DNA of 64,000 nt from Tepidanaerobacter syntrophicus (GCF_001485475.2 NZ_DF977003.1:124001-188000); one strand, 5' to 3'; numbered from the stretch's first letter, positions 8,592 to 17,701 are shown. Numbers and translations are program-made. The notes: generated from the letters alone by a model not told the origin.

Positions 8592-9853
8592 ACATCTTCC
8601 TCCATTGCTTGTTTTGTTTCTTCATCAAATTTCATCTTATCCCACATTCTAAGGAATGGATAATAGATGATAGCGGCAATAATAATATTAACTAATTGCA
8701 GTATAATGGCTTTCCAATCCCCGGTTGTTAAGAAACCGCTGATAAAAACCGGAGTTGTCCATGGGACTATCGCATAAGGTCTAGCGACTAAATTAGTTGC
8801 CATTGCAATATATGTTGTAATGGCTGCTGCCAAAGGAGCCAATATAAACGGAATAAACATTACAGGATTCATTATTATTGGCATGCCAAAGGTTATAGGC
8901 TCATTGATATTAAATATTGCGGGCCAGATTCCAACTTTGCCAATAGCTTTTAACTGCGAAGACTTAGCCTTTAATAACAAAAGAGCAAGAGCAAAAGTTG
9001 CACCGGCACCGCCGACAAAAACAAATACATAAATAAACTGGTTTGTTATTATATTCGGCAGCATTTCCCCAGCTGCTTTAGCTACTGCATTTTGTTCAGA
9101 TAAAGATAACCATACTGGTCCTAAAAATACTGCTACAATATCGGCTCCCTGTATACCAACACACCAGAGAAGTTGAATTACAACTATTGCTACGAGAGTA
9201 GCAGGTAAAGAAGAGCCTAGGTTCATGATAGGTATACCGAGAACAATGTTAATTGCTTCAGGCAAGGTTAATTTTGTAGTTGTCAATAATACAATGTTAA
9301 CAATCCAAACTAAAAGCAACGCAACAAATCCCGGAAGCAAAGCTGCAAAAGACCTGGCAACAAAAGGCGGAACCTCAGCCGGCATTTTTATAAAAATGTT
9401 TTTCTCCATGAAAAATCTTTGAATTTCTACTGCTAGTATTGCTATTATCATAGCAACGAATAAGCCTTTGCTTCCTAGCCATTCTGCAGGAATATTACCA
9501 TTATCTGTAGCTGGCATCGAAAGTAAAAATGCCGATACACTTATTATACCGGATGCTAGGCTGTCAAGCTTGTAAGAATTCGAAAGTGAGTATGCAACCG
9601 AAAAAGATGCTACAAGTGCAAGGATTCCAAAAGTAGCATTAGAAACCTTGGAAAGTTCGCCTCTAAAAGGTGCAACTGCGGTATCTAGAGCTTCTATAGG
9701 CGGGTAAGCTATTATTAAAAATAGAGAGCCAACCAACAAAAGTGGCATTACAGCAACAATTCCTTCACGCAAAGCTTTAAGATGTCTCTGTTCCGCAAGC
9801 CTTCCTGCGAAAGGCATAAAGTGATCATTTAAAAAATTCATGATAGCGTCCAA
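8588..9853 (-). CDS. PTS cellobiose/lichenan-type IIC permease
   Basis: Membrane transporter of the lactose/cellobiose PTS family, about ten hydrophobic segments. The C-terminal half has the signature NINEPITFGMPIIMNPVMFIPF and the N-terminal half the stretch EQRHLKALREGIVAVMPLLLVGS. First gene of the operon. The in-frame ATG at 9862 directly abuts AAGAAGGG with no spacing. TTG 9853 lies nine bases after that site and is preferred. ATG 9841 is an alternative that lacks a ribosome site. A sigma-54 promoter lies about 45 bp upstream. The class points to a beta-diglucoside or related disaccharide, but the exact sugar cannot be read. Confidence 0.92.
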   Translation of the reverse strand: MDAIMNFLNDHFMPFAGRLAEQRHLKALREGIVAVMPLLLVGSLFLIIAYPPIEALDTAVAPFRGELSKVSNATFGILALVASFSVAYSLSNSYKLDSLASGIISVSAFLLSMPATDNGNIPAEWLGSKGLFVAMIIAILAVEIQRFFMEKNIFIKMPAEVPPFVARSFAALLPGFVALLLVWIVNIVLLTTTKLTLPEAINIVLGIPIMNLGSSLPATLVAIVVIQLLWCVGIQGADIVAVFLGPVWLSLSEQNAVAKAAGEMLPNIITNQFIYVFVFVGGAGATFALALLLLKAKSSQLKAIGKVGIWPAIFNINEPITFGMPIIMNPVMFIPFILAPLAAAITTYIAMATNLVARPYAIVPWTTPVFISGFLTTGDWKAIILQLVNIIIAAIIYYPFLRMWDKMKFDEETKQAMEEDV

Positions 9854-9904
9854 AATAATCATCCCTTCTTTTTTATCTTATAATATTATCCGGAATTAAC
9901 ATAG

Positions 9905-9922
9905 AAGCAAAAACTATGCCAT
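9905..9922 (-). promoter_or_regulatory. Sigma-54 (-24/-12) promoter of PTS operon
   Basis: On the minus strand the sequence reads TGGCATAGTTTTTGCTT. GG (complement of 9919-9920) and GC (complement of 9907-9908) are separated by exactly 10 bases, and both the TGGCA and TTGC boxes match the RpoN consensus. It lies about 45 bp before the IIC gene, in front of an operon adjacent to a LevR-type sigma-54 activator. Confidence 0.85.
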
Positions 9923-9957
9923 AACTTAAAAGCTTGATTTTATCAAGGCAATTTCAT

Positions 9958-10021
9958 ATGTGTATTAATATGTATTATAAAGTTTAATAGATATTGCTGA
10001 TGTGTATTGTGAGTGTATAAT
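9958..10021. promoter_or_regulatory. Candidate upstream activator sites for the PTS operon
   Basis: Two similar imperfect sequences, ATGTGTATTAATATGTATTAT (from 9958) and ATGTGTATTGTGAGTGTATAAT (from 10000), start 42 bp apart, about four helical turns. They lie roughly 40-100 bp upstream of the -24 box on the PTS side. This is where an enhancer-binding activator would be expected. Assignment to the LevR-type protein is inferred. Confidence 0.4.
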
Positions 10022-10095
10022 GCATCCTGAGTAAGATAAATATTTTTTAAAGAACAAATTTGATTGTATTATTTTTTAAAACTGATAAACTTAAA

Positions 10096-10110
10096 TTATC
10101 AAAGTGATAA
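10096..10110. promoter_or_regulatory. TTATCA-N3-TGATAA palindrome before second activator gene
   Basis: TTATCA-AAG-TGATAA, the same dyad that occurs three times after this gene. It lies 45 bp before the TTG start of the activator, which suggests autoregulation. The GTG inside it would be an alternative start but has no ribosome site. Confidence 0.6.
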
Positions 10111-10154
10111 AAACAAAATTTTTACTAAAAGATAGCCTACAGGAGGAAATAAAG

Positions 10155-11903
10155 TTGGCAAGTATTTTAAAAAGCATGCAGAATACTGTTGAAAAATATG
10201 CCAAAGTCTTATCTCAGGTTTTGGGTGTTGATGTAGAAATCGTAGACGATAATTTTGAGCGTATAGCGGGCACAGGCATGTTTTCCGGCAGAATAAACAA
10301 GAATATGGAAAATGAAGGCTATGTGTATAAGGATGTCATGAAAACAGGTAAACAGCAAATTATTTCAGAACCCGGTAAGCATGAAATATGCAAAAACTGC
10401 CCTAAAATCGCTCAAGAAGGTCATTGCGAAGAAACCTTTGAAATGAGCATGCCCATAAAAATTGGAGAAAAGGTTGTAGGCGTGATGGGCTTTGTGTGCT
10501 TTAGCGAGATACAGAAGGAGCACATTTTAAGTAATTCAGAGACCTTTATGGAATTTTTAGAGCAGATGTCTGATCTTATTTCATCAAAAGCAAAAGAAGA
10601 AATCGAAAAACAGAACATGCTCACTCTTATAGATATGTTAAATGACATAATCGATAAAATAGATCAAGGGGTCATTGTGTTAGATAAGAATGAAAAAATT
10701 TTAAAGGCAAATAGCATAGCAAAGAGTATTTTCAGTATAAATGATACGGCAGATGTATTCCCCGAAATAAAAATAAGAACAACCGGAAATTCTCTTTTAA
10801 ATATGAAAGAATATGAGCTTAAGGCAGGAACTAAAAATTATATCTTAATTGGAGAGGAATATGAAATTTTCGAAGGTGACTTTAATTACAGCAAAGTGTT
10901 CATATTCACTGATTTAAACTCACTAAAACAGAAAATGTTTTCTGCAACAACTACAAGAGAGAATGTGAATCTCGAAAATATTATCGGTGAATCCGAGTCA
11001 ATAAAAATGCTTAAAAATAAGGTCAAAAAGATTGCTCCATCATCTTCAACGATTCTTATCACAGGGGAAAGCGGCACCGGAAAAGAAATATTTGCCAGAG
11101 CCATACATGCCGAAAGCGATAGGAAAAACAAACCTTTTGTAGCAATTAACTGTGCAGCAGTGCCTGATACACTTCTTGAAAGTGAGCTTTTTGGATATGT
11201 AAAGGGAGCTTTTACCGGAGCAGACCCCAATGGAAAAATTGGCAAAATAGAGTTTGCCAATAAGGGCACCCTTTTTCTGGATGAGATAGGGGATATGCCT
11301 CTTTATCTGCAGGCAAAACTTCTTAGAGTTTTTGAACAAAAAGAGATTGTAAGGTTAGGTTCAAATACGCCTGTGCCTGTCGATGTCAGGATAATTGCCG
11401 CAACAAATAAAAACCTTGAAAAACTTATTGAAGAAGGGGCGTTCCGCGAGGATCTTTATTACAGGCTCAATGTCATACCCTTTTATATACCGCCCCTTCG
11501 TGAACGTAAAGATGATATAAGGGTGCTGACAGATTACTTTGTTCATAAATATTCGGCGCTCTTTAAAAAGAAAGTTATCGGCTTTGAAAGCAAGGTTTGG
11601 GATTTGTTATATAGTTACAGCTGGCCCGGAAATGTCCGTGAACTTGAGAATGCAGTGGAGTACATGATAAACATGTTAGACGACAAAGGCATAATAACTG
11701 TAAACTTACTTCCTCAAAAAATAAAGACTGATTTAAATAGAGATGACAGCTTAATTACATTGGAAGAGCTGGAAAAGGGTTTAATAGAGCGTGCCCTTCA
11801 TTTATATGGAAATACCGTAGCAGGGAAGCAGCAAGCTGCGGATGCGCTGGGTATAGGAATTGCTACCTTGTACAGAAAACTTAAAAAGTATGATATACAA
11901 TAA
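10155..11903 (+). CDS. Sigma-54 activator of the diaminopropionate/hydantoin operon
   Basis: Start TTG 10155 is chosen because AGGAGG (10141-10146) sits 8 bases upstream. The longer GTG 10104 reading has none. 582 residues: N-terminal sensory domain (about 1-150) with cysteines C79, C82 and C91 (CKNC-x8-C), then a PAS domain (about 165-265, DQGVIVLDKNEKILKANS). The AAA+ domain has Walker A GESGTGKE (304-311), a GAFTGA loop and LFLDEIGDMP. A Fis-type HTH ends the protein (QAADALGIGIATLYRKLKKY). It resembles the YgeV/PrdR group that governs amino-acid or purine catabolism. The gene downstream has a -24/-12 promoter preceded by repeated palindromes also found before this gene, so local control plus autoregulation is likely. 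The signal is unknown, and the Cys cluster might bind metal. Confidence 0.92.
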   Translation: MASILKSMQNTVEKYAKVLSQVLGVDVEIVDDNFERIAGTGMFSGRINKNMENEGYVYKDVMKTGKQQIISEPGKHEICKNCPKIAQEGHCEETFEMSMPIKIGEKVVGVMGFVCFSEIQKEHILSNSETFMEFLEQMSDLISSKAKEEIEKQNMLTLIDMLNDIIDKIDQGVIVLDKNEKILKANSIAKSIFSINDTADVFPEIKIRTTGNSLLNMKEYELKAGTKNYILIGEEYEIFEGDFNYSKVFIFTDLNSLKQKMFSATTTRENVNLENIIGESESIKMLKNKVKKIAPSSSTILITGESGTGKEIFARAIHAESDRKNKPFVAINCAAVPDTLLESELFGYVKGAFTGADPNGKIGKIEFANKGTLFLDEIGDMPLYLQAKLLRVFEQKEIVRLGSNTPVPVDVRIIAATNKNLEKLIEEGAFREDLYYRLNVIPFYIPPLRERKDDIRVLTDYFVHKYSALFKKKVIGFESKVWDLLYSYSWPGNVRELENAVEYMINMLDDKGIITVNLLPQKIKTDLNRDDSLITLEELEKGLIERALHLYGNTVAGKQQAADALGIGIATLYRKLKKYDIQ

Positions 11904-11912
11904 ACTTACCAA

Positions 11913-11946
11913 TTATCATTTTGATAATCATCTATCATTTTGATAA
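11913..11946. promoter_or_regulatory. Tandem enhancer dyads (two copies)
   Basis: TTATCATTTTGATAA at 11913-11927 and CTATCATTTTGATAA at 11932-11946, centres 19 bp apart. They begin 10 bp after the activator stop and about 175-205 bp upstream of the sigma-54 promoter at 12118, a normal enhancer distance. Confidence 0.7.
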
Positions 11947-11988
11947 ATGATGTCACGCCTTCAACATTAGCCAAAACTGCTTTTAGGT

Positions 11989-12019
11989 GATTATATTTAT
12001 CATAATGATAAATATAATC
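11989..12019. promoter_or_regulatory. 31-bp perfect palindrome containing third enhancer dyad
   Basis: Two 15-base arms (GATTATATTTATCAT and its complement) around a single A are perfectly symmetric. The centre is TTATCA-TAA-TGATAA (11997-12011). It lies about 100 bp upstream of the -24 element. It is the most extended of the four dyads and is probably the high-affinity site. Confidence 0.75.
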
Positions 12020-12067
12020 GAAGCTTCAAAGAAACAATATAAAAATTAATTATTCGAAAAACCGCCT

Positions 12068-12099
12068 AAAGCCTTCTGATACAAGGCTTTTATTTTTTA
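12068..12099 (+). terminator. Terminator of the activator gene
   Basis: AAAGCCTT (12068-12075), a 7-base loop, AAGGCTTT (12083-12090), then a T-rich run. It separates the activator transcript from the sigma-54 promoter at 12118. Confidence 0.8.
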
Positions 12100-12117
12100 T
12101 CATTGATTTCGAAAGTT

Positions 12118-12137
12118 TAGGCATAATACTTGCATTA
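12118..12137 (+). promoter_or_regulatory. Sigma-54 (-24/-12) promoter of the diaminopropionate operon
   Basis: TTAGGCATAATACTTGCATT: GG 12120-12121 and GC 12132-12133 are spaced by exactly 10 bases, with TTGCAT matching the -12 consensus. It is 55 bp before the ammonia-lyase start and downstream of the dyads bound by an adjacent sigma-54 activator. Confidence 0.85.
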
Positions 12138-12191
12138 TATTTTAGTAAAGAATCATGAAGCTTTAAAATACTAAAAGGCAGGTATCGACTA

Positions 12192-13424
12192 ATGAACGAT
12201 TTACCGATTAAGTTTATTTATAATAACAATGCTAGAAAAAATTATAGCGAAAAGGTTTCTGTAGATGTTATGTCACAAGAGCAAGTTAAAAAGGTGCGTA
12301 ATTTTCACAAAAGCTTTCCTGAATATTCAGTGACACCGCTGCATACTTTAGACAACCTTGCCAAAAGATTTGAGGTAAATAAAATCTGGGTAAAGGACGA
12401 ATCTTATAGATTCGGTCTTAATGCTTTTAAAGTTTTGGGCGGCTCCTTTGCTATAGGCATGTATTTAGGCCAAAAGCTTGGCATGCCACAAGAAGAAATA
12501 ACCTTTGAAAAACTGCGTTCGAAGGAAATTAGAGAAAAAATAGGAGATATCACTTTTGTAACTGCTACCGATGGTAATCATGGGCGAGGCGTAGCATGGG
12601 CAGCAAGGCAGCTGGGGCAAAAATGCGTAGTTTTTATGCCTAAGGGTTCTTCAAAAATTCGCCTGCAAAATATAATAAATGAGGGTGCTGAGGCATCGAT
12701 TACAGAATACAATTACGACGATTCTGTAAAAATTGCAATGGAATATGCCGAAAAGCACGGAGGAGTTATTGTACAAGATACGGCTTGGGAAGGATATGAA
12801 GACATACCCCTTTGGATAATGCAAGGATATGGTACGTTAATCGATGAAGCGATAGAGCAAATTGAGGGACTTGGTGAAGATAAGCCTACGCATGTTTTTC
12901 TCCAAGCGGGAGTAGGTTCCTTTGCAGGCGCTGTCCAGGGCTATCTAGCATCGCGTTATAAGGAAGAAAGACCTGTAACACTTATAATTGAGCCTGAAAC
13001 AGCTGCCTGCATATATGAATCGGCGAAGGCAAATGACGGAAAGCCCCATGCCGTAAAAGGCAGTCTTGATACCATTATGTCAGGGCTTGCATGCGGCGTG
13101 CCAAATATAATAAGTTGGGAAATTTTAAGAGATTATGCTGATATGTATGCTATATGTTCTGATAATACGGCAGCAAGAGGTGTAAGGATACTTGGCAGCC
13201 CGATAAAAGGAGATGCGCAAGTAATTTCCGGAGAGTCAGGAGCTGTAGGCATGGGAGTTTTAAGTTTGATAGCAGAAGCTGAAAAACTCAGCAAAATGAA
13301 GGATCTACTTAGGATTGACGAAAAGTCAAAAATCCTCCTTATAAGCACAGAAGGCGATACAGATCCGGTGGATTACAGAAAAATAGTTTGGGATGGAAAA
13401 TATCCTTCATACGATCTTTTGTAA
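12192..13424 (+). CDS. dpaL: Diaminopropionate ammonia-lyase (YgeX/DpaL)
   Basis: PLP fold-type II enzyme that converts D- or L-2,3-diaminopropionate to pyruvate and two ammonia. The PLP lysine lies in DESYRFGLNAFKVLGG (residues about 70-85). The conserved glycine loop TDGNHGRGVAWAARQLG follows, and the C-terminal GESGAVG binds PLP phosphate. At 410 residues it has normal length. ATG 12192 follows AAAGGCAGG. First gene behind the sigma-54 promoter. The next two genes match partners of YgeX in other genomes. Confidence 0.93.
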   Translation: MNDLPIKFIYNNNARKNYSEKVSVDVMSQEQVKKVRNFHKSFPEYSVTPLHTLDNLAKRFEVNKIWVKDESYRFGLNAFKVLGGSFAIGMYLGQKLGMPQEEITFEKLRSKEIREKIGDITFVTATDGNHGRGVAWAARQLGQKCVVFMPKGSSKIRLQNIINEGAEASITEYNYDDSVKIAMEYAEKHGGVIVQDTAWEGYEDIPLWIMQGYGTLIDEAIEQIEGLGEDKPTHVFLQAGVGSFAGAVQGYLASRYKEERPVTLIIEPETAACIYESAKANDGKPHAVKGSLDTIMSGLACGVPNIISWEILRDYADMYAICSDNTAARGVRILGSPIKGDAQVISGESGAVGMGVLSLIAEAEKLSKMKDLLRIDEKSKILLISTEGDTDPVDYRKIVWDGKYPSYDLL

Positions 13425-13446
13425 AAATATGAGAGGTGAAAAAGAA

Positions 13447-14628
13447 ATGCTAACAGAAAATCAACAAAAAGAAGTAATAAATCTATGTCAAGATTTAATA
13501 AGAATCAGAAGCTATTCCGGCCAGGAGGAAATGCTTGCCGCAAAACTGGCTGATACTTTCAAGGCAATGGGGTTTGATGAGATTTTAACTGATGATTATG
13601 GTAATGTAATAGGCCATATGAGAGGCGGTAAATCCGGCAAAGTTATTTTGTTTGACGGTCATATGGATACTGTACCTGCTGACGAAAGTCAGTGGAGCAA
13701 GGCACCTTTTGAAGGGATTATTGAAGAAGGGAGGATATACGGCAGAGGAGCTTCGGATATGAAAGGCGCTATAAGCGCGATGGTGTGTGCGGCTGCAAAT
13801 TATGCAAGAAGCACAAAGAAGGATTTTGCTGGAGATATATACATTGCAGGTGTTGTCCACGAGGAATGCTTTGAGGGAATAGCATCTAGAAAAGTCAGCG
13901 AAAAAGTAAACCCTGATTATGTTGTCATAGGAGAAGCTTCAGAGTGCAACATTAAGCGCGGGCAGAGAGGAAGAGCGGAAATAGTCATAGAGACTTTTGG
14001 CAAAAGCGCCCACTCTTCAAATCCTAAAGCAGGAATAAATGCTGTCTATAGTATGACAAATTTGATTGATGAAATCCGCAAAATAAAGCCTATTCATCAC
14101 GACTTTTTGGGAGATGGAATCTTAGAACTTACAGATATAAAATCATCGCCTTATCCCGGAGCATCCGTGGTGCCTGATTATTGCAGAGCAACATTTGATA
14201 GGAGACTTTTGGTGGGCGAAACAAAAGAAAGCGTTTTGCAGCCGATAAAAGATATTATTACAAGGATGGAAAAAGATGACCCGAACTTTAAAGCAAAAGT
14301 GTCCTATGCTTTAGGGGAGGAAAAGTGCTATACAGGCACAAAAATACAGGGAGAAAGATTTTTCCCGGCATGGCTCTATGATGAAAAAGAAGATTTTATC
14401 CAAAAAACCTATGAGGGGCTAAAAAGCGCAGGCTTTCAGCCTGAAATAACCCATTACTCTTTTTGCACTAACGGCAGTCACTATGCGGGAGAAGCGAATA
14501 TCAAAACACTTGGCTTTGGTCCGTCTAAAGAGAGTCTTGCACATATAGTAGATGAATATATAGAAATCGAGCAGCTTCTAAAAGCAACATGTGGCTATTA
14601 TGAAATAATCAAGGCTTTATTAAGCTAA
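13447..14628 (+). CDS. M20-family hydrolase, YgeY-like
   Basis: Zinc-dependent M20 peptidase/deacylase. The residues expected to bind metal are visible: LFDGHMDTVPA (His, Asp), GRGASDMKGAI (Asp), VVHEECFEG (the catalytic and metal Glu pair) and GEAS. The C-terminal part has TNGSHYAG and HIVDEYIEI. In other bacteria YgeY accompanies YgeX and is thought to release an amino acid from an N-substituted precursor. ATG 13447 is preferred over the upstream in-frame ATG 13393, which overlaps dpaL, because GAGAGGTG precedes it. 393 residues. Confidence 0.88.
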   Translation: MLTENQQKEVINLCQDLIRIRSYSGQEEMLAAKLADTFKAMGFDEILTDDYGNVIGHMRGGKSGKVILFDGHMDTVPADESQWSKAPFEGIIEEGRIYGRGASDMKGAISAMVCAAANYARSTKKDFAGDIYIAGVVHEECFEGIASRKVSEKVNPDYVVIGEASECNIKRGQRGRAEIVIETFGKSAHSSNPKAGINAVYSMTNLIDEIRKIKPIHHDFLGDGILELTDIKSSPYPGASVVPDYCRATFDRRLLVGETKESVLQPIKDIITRMEKDDPNFKAKVSYALGEEKCYTGTKIQGERFFPAWLYDEKEDFIQKTYEGLKSAGFQPEITHYSFCTNGSHYAGEANIKTLGFGPSKESLAHIVDEYIEIEQLLKATCGYYEIIKALLS

Positions 14629-14645
14629 ATCAAGGAGGGTTTTAG

Positions 14646-16241
14646 ATGAGCGTTTTCGATATCATAATTAAAAATGGCCTTGTAGTCGATGGAACAGGTG
14701 CCAAAGGCAAGAAGGCAGATATAGGTATAAAGGATGGTAAGATCGAAGCAATAGACGGCGACCTTAAGGATGCTGAAAGTAAAACAATAATTGATGCATC
14801 AGATAAGGTAGTATCCCCCGGATTCATCGATACCCACAGTCACTCGGATTTACACGTATTTGCAGAACCTTTTGTTTCGCCAAAGATTCGCCAGGGAGTT
14901 ACAACTGAAGTTATTGGTCAAGATGGGATGTCGCTTGCACCTATAAAAGATGAATACATTTCTTCTTGGAAGAAAGCTATGGCAGGCTTAGAAGGCGAGT
15001 ATGAAGTAGAGTGGACCTGGAGGACCACTGGTGAATACTTAAGCCGGTTAGAAGAGCTTGAGCTTGGCCCGAACATTGCATTCTTAGCACCTCATGGCAA
15101 TCTACGCCTTTCAGCTATGGGGCTTGATGATCGCCAACCGACTTCGGAAGAGCTTAAATCAATGGAAAAACTTTTAGAAAAAAGCATTCAAGAAGGCGCT
15201 TTTGGTATGTCTACAGGGATGATATACCCACCTTGTTGCTATGCCAAAATCGATGAGTTTATTGCTTTAGGGAAAATACTTCATGATGCAGGCGCTGTTT
15301 TTGTAACACATCAGCGTAGCGAAGCAGATAGTATATTAGATTCTATGGATGAAATTCTTACTATCGGAAAAGAAAGCGGCTGCCGAGTGCATTTTTCCCA
15401 TTTTAAAGTTGCCGGTAAGAAAAATTGGGATAAATTTCCAAAAGTAATGGAAAAGCTGGATAAATCAAATAAGGATGGTATTACTGTTTCCTTTGATCAA
15501 TATCCTTATGTAGCAGGCAGTACAATGCTTGGAGTAATTTTACCGCCCTGGGTCCACGACGGAGGAACAGATAAACTTCTGGAACGACTTAAAAGCTCGG
15601 AATTAAGGAAAAAGATGAAAGAGGACATAATCAACGGAATACCGGGATGGGATAATTTCATTGACTTTGCAGGCTTAGACGGAATTTATGTAACATTTGT
15701 TAAAACAGAAAAGAACCGTGATCTTGTTGGCAAAAATTTAGTTGAAATCGGAGAAATAAGGGGAAAAGACCCCTTTGATGCAGTATTTGATTTACTGCTC
15801 GAAGAAGAAAATGTTGTAGGTATGGTGGACTTTTATGGAAAGGAAGAACATGTTGTAGAGATTATGAAAAGGAAAGAACATAATGTATGCACCGATGGCA
15901 TTATGGGAGCAAAACCTCATCCTCGGCTGTATGGGACATTTCCTCGTATTTTAGGAAAATATGTTCGAGAAGAAAAGGTACTGGATTTAGAGACAGCGAT
16001 TTACAAAATGACCGGCAAGCCCGCAAGCGTTCTTGGCTTAAAAGATAGGGGACTGCTAAAAGAAAATTATGCAGCAGATATAGTTATTTTTGATCCACAA
16101 AAAGTAAAAGATACCGCCGATTATGTTAATCCTATCCAGTACCCCGAGGGAATTGATTATGTAATTGTAAATGGGCAAATACTTGTAAATAATGGCAAGC
16201 CGCAGCCTGTAAAAGCAGGTAAGGTCTTAAGATTTAATTAA
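14646..16241 (+). CDS. N-acyl-D-amino-acid deacylase family amidohydrolase
   Basis: 531 residues with the amidohydrolase metal motif SPGFIDTHSHSDLHV (about 56-70). Also seen are the D-aminoacylase-like segments GMSTGMIYPPCCYAKIDEF, HFSHFKVAGKKNWDKF and FDQYPYVAGSTMLG. The C-terminal part contains CTDGIMGAKPHPRLYGTFPRIL. These match the D-aminoacylase/N-acyl-D-glutamate deacylase group. RBS AAGGAGGGTT precedes ATG 14646, 18 bp after the M20 gene. It probably removes the acyl or carbamoyl group from a D-amino-acid derivative that the operon degrades. The substrate cannot be read from sequence. Confidence 0.88.
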   Translation: MSVFDIIIKNGLVVDGTGAKGKKADIGIKDGKIEAIDGDLKDAESKTIIDASDKVVSPGFIDTHSHSDLHVFAEPFVSPKIRQGVTTEVIGQDGMSLAPIKDEYISSWKKAMAGLEGEYEVEWTWRTTGEYLSRLEELELGPNIAFLAPHGNLRLSAMGLDDRQPTSEELKSMEKLLEKSIQEGAFGMSTGMIYPPCCYAKIDEFIALGKILHDAGAVFVTHQRSEADSILDSMDEILTIGKESGCRVHFSHFKVAGKKNWDKFPKVMEKLDKSNKDGITVSFDQYPYVAGSTMLGVILPPWVHDGGTDKLLERLKSSELRKKMKEDIINGIPGWDNFIDFAGLDGIYVTFVKTEKNRDLVGKNLVEIGEIRGKDPFDAVFDLLLEEENVVGMVDFYGKEEHVVEIMKRKEHNVCTDGIMGAKPHPRLYGTFPRILGKYVREEKVLDLETAIYKMTGKPASVLGLKDRGLLKENYAADIVIFDPQKVKDTADYVNPIQYPEGIDYVIVNGQILVNNGKPQPVKAGKVLRFN

Positions 16242-16273
16242 ATTAGTTAAAAAATTTAACGGAGGTTAATATT

Positions 16274-17701
16274 ATGTATGACTTAATTATCAAAAATGGT
16301 AAAGTTGTATCCCCTACTTCAATTGTAGAAACAGATATCGCAGTTAAAGATGGGAAAGTGTCAGCATTGGGCGATATAGAAGATTTAGGAGATGCCAAAA
16401 GAATAGTAGATGCAGAAGGTAAATATGTAATGCCTGGAGTCATAGATGCCCATATGCATGTTGAGGCTCCTTTTCAAGGATGTTTTGGCGCTAATGATTT
16501 TTACACTCAAAGTATATCGGCAGCTTTCGGCGGCGTCACGATGCTGATGGATTTTACCAACACATTCAAAGGAAAGTCTGTATTTGAAGCGGTAAAAAAA
16601 AGGCATGAAGAAATGAGCAAATCTGCTATTGATTATAGCATACATGGTAAATTCGTGGAAGCACCTGAAAATATATTAAATGAGGTAGAAAAAATTGTTG
16701 ATTATGGATGCCCTTCGTTTAAACTATTTATGACATATAAAAAAGAAGGTGTTATGGCGGATGACGAAACGTTAATTAAAATATTTTCAAGGGCGAAAGA
16801 ATTAAATGCTTTACCGATGGTTCATGCGGAAAGTAATGCTATAGCTGAACTGAATATAGAAAAATACAAGAAAATAGGAGATCTAAGTTGGCCTAGATTC
16901 GCGGATTCTAAACCTATCTTATGTGAAGCAGAAGCGGTAAGTAGAGCAGTATATTTTTCAAAATATGTTGGGAATGCTTTGTTAATAGTTCATACAACTA
17001 ATGGAGAAGCATTAGATATAGTTAGGAAAGCTCAAAATGAGGGATACCCGATTTATGTTGAAACATGTCCTCACTATCTTACATTATTTAAAGACTTATA
17101 TGAAGATCCAGAAATTGGTTACTTGGCGATTTGTTCTCCACCACTTAGGACGCCTCAAGAAGCAGAGAATTTATGGAAGGGTATGCAAGATGGAACAATT
17201 TCAGTAACTGGTTCTGATGATTGTACTTATTCAAAAGAAGAAAAAACCATGTTTTTAGAGAAAGATGAAAATGGTAATTTCATTCCCGACTTTACCAAGG
17301 TAGTTAATGGGTGCTCCGGGACTGAAATTAGATTACCAATTTTACTTTCAGAAGGTGTATCGAAAGGGAGAATTTCAATAAATAAAGTATGTGAAATTAC
17401 TAGCACAAACGTTGCAAAAATATTTGGATGTTATCCGCGCAAAGGTATTATAGCACCTGGAAGTGACGCAGATATAGTTATAGTAGATATGAATAAAGAA
17501 GTTACACTATCACCTGAGGTGCTGCATAACAATATAGACTATTGCCTGCATGAAGGGATGAAAGTTAAAGGTTATCCGGTAATGACCATTTCAAACGGTA
17601 AGATAATAATAGAAAGCGGAGAATTCAAGGGAAAACGAGGAGATGGCAAATTTATAAAAAGACAGATCGAGCCTGACATATTAAGGAGATTTAGCTTGTA
17701 G
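16274..17701 (+). CDS. Hydantoinase/dihydropyrimidinase
   Basis: 475-residue cyclic amidohydrolase. Metal ligands seen: MPGVIDAHMHVEAPF (HxH), the carbamylated-lysine region CPSFKLFMTYKKEG, PMVHAES, LLIVHTTNGEA and TGSDDCTYSKEE. It opens the ring of hydantoins or dihydropyrimidines to N-carbamoyl amino acids. ACGGAGG precedes ATG 16274. In the E. coli yge cluster a hydantoinase also accompanies ygeX and ygeY. Here no carbamoyltransferase or carbamate kinase follows. The gene is visibly more AT-rich than dpaL. Confidence 0.9.
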   Translation: MYDLIIKNGKVVSPTSIVETDIAVKDGKVSALGDIEDLGDAKRIVDAEGKYVMPGVIDAHMHVEAPFQGCFGANDFYTQSISAAFGGVTMLMDFTNTFKGKSVFEAVKKRHEEMSKSAIDYSIHGKFVEAPENILNEVEKIVDYGCPSFKLFMTYKKEGVMADDETLIKIFSRAKELNALPMVHAESNAIAELNIEKYKKIGDLSWPRFADSKPILCEAEAVSRAVYFSKYVGNALLIVHTTNGEALDIVRKAQNEGYPIYVETCPHYLTLFKDLYEDPEIGYLAICSPPLRTPQEAENLWKGMQDGTISVTGSDDCTYSKEEKTMFLEKDENGNFIPDFTKVVNGCSGTEIRLPILLSEGVSKGRISINKVCEITSTNVAKIFGCYPRKGIIAPGSDADIVIVDMNKEVTLSPEVLHNNIDYCLHEGMKVKGYPVMTISNGKIIIESGEFKGKRGDGKFIKRQIEPDILRRFSL

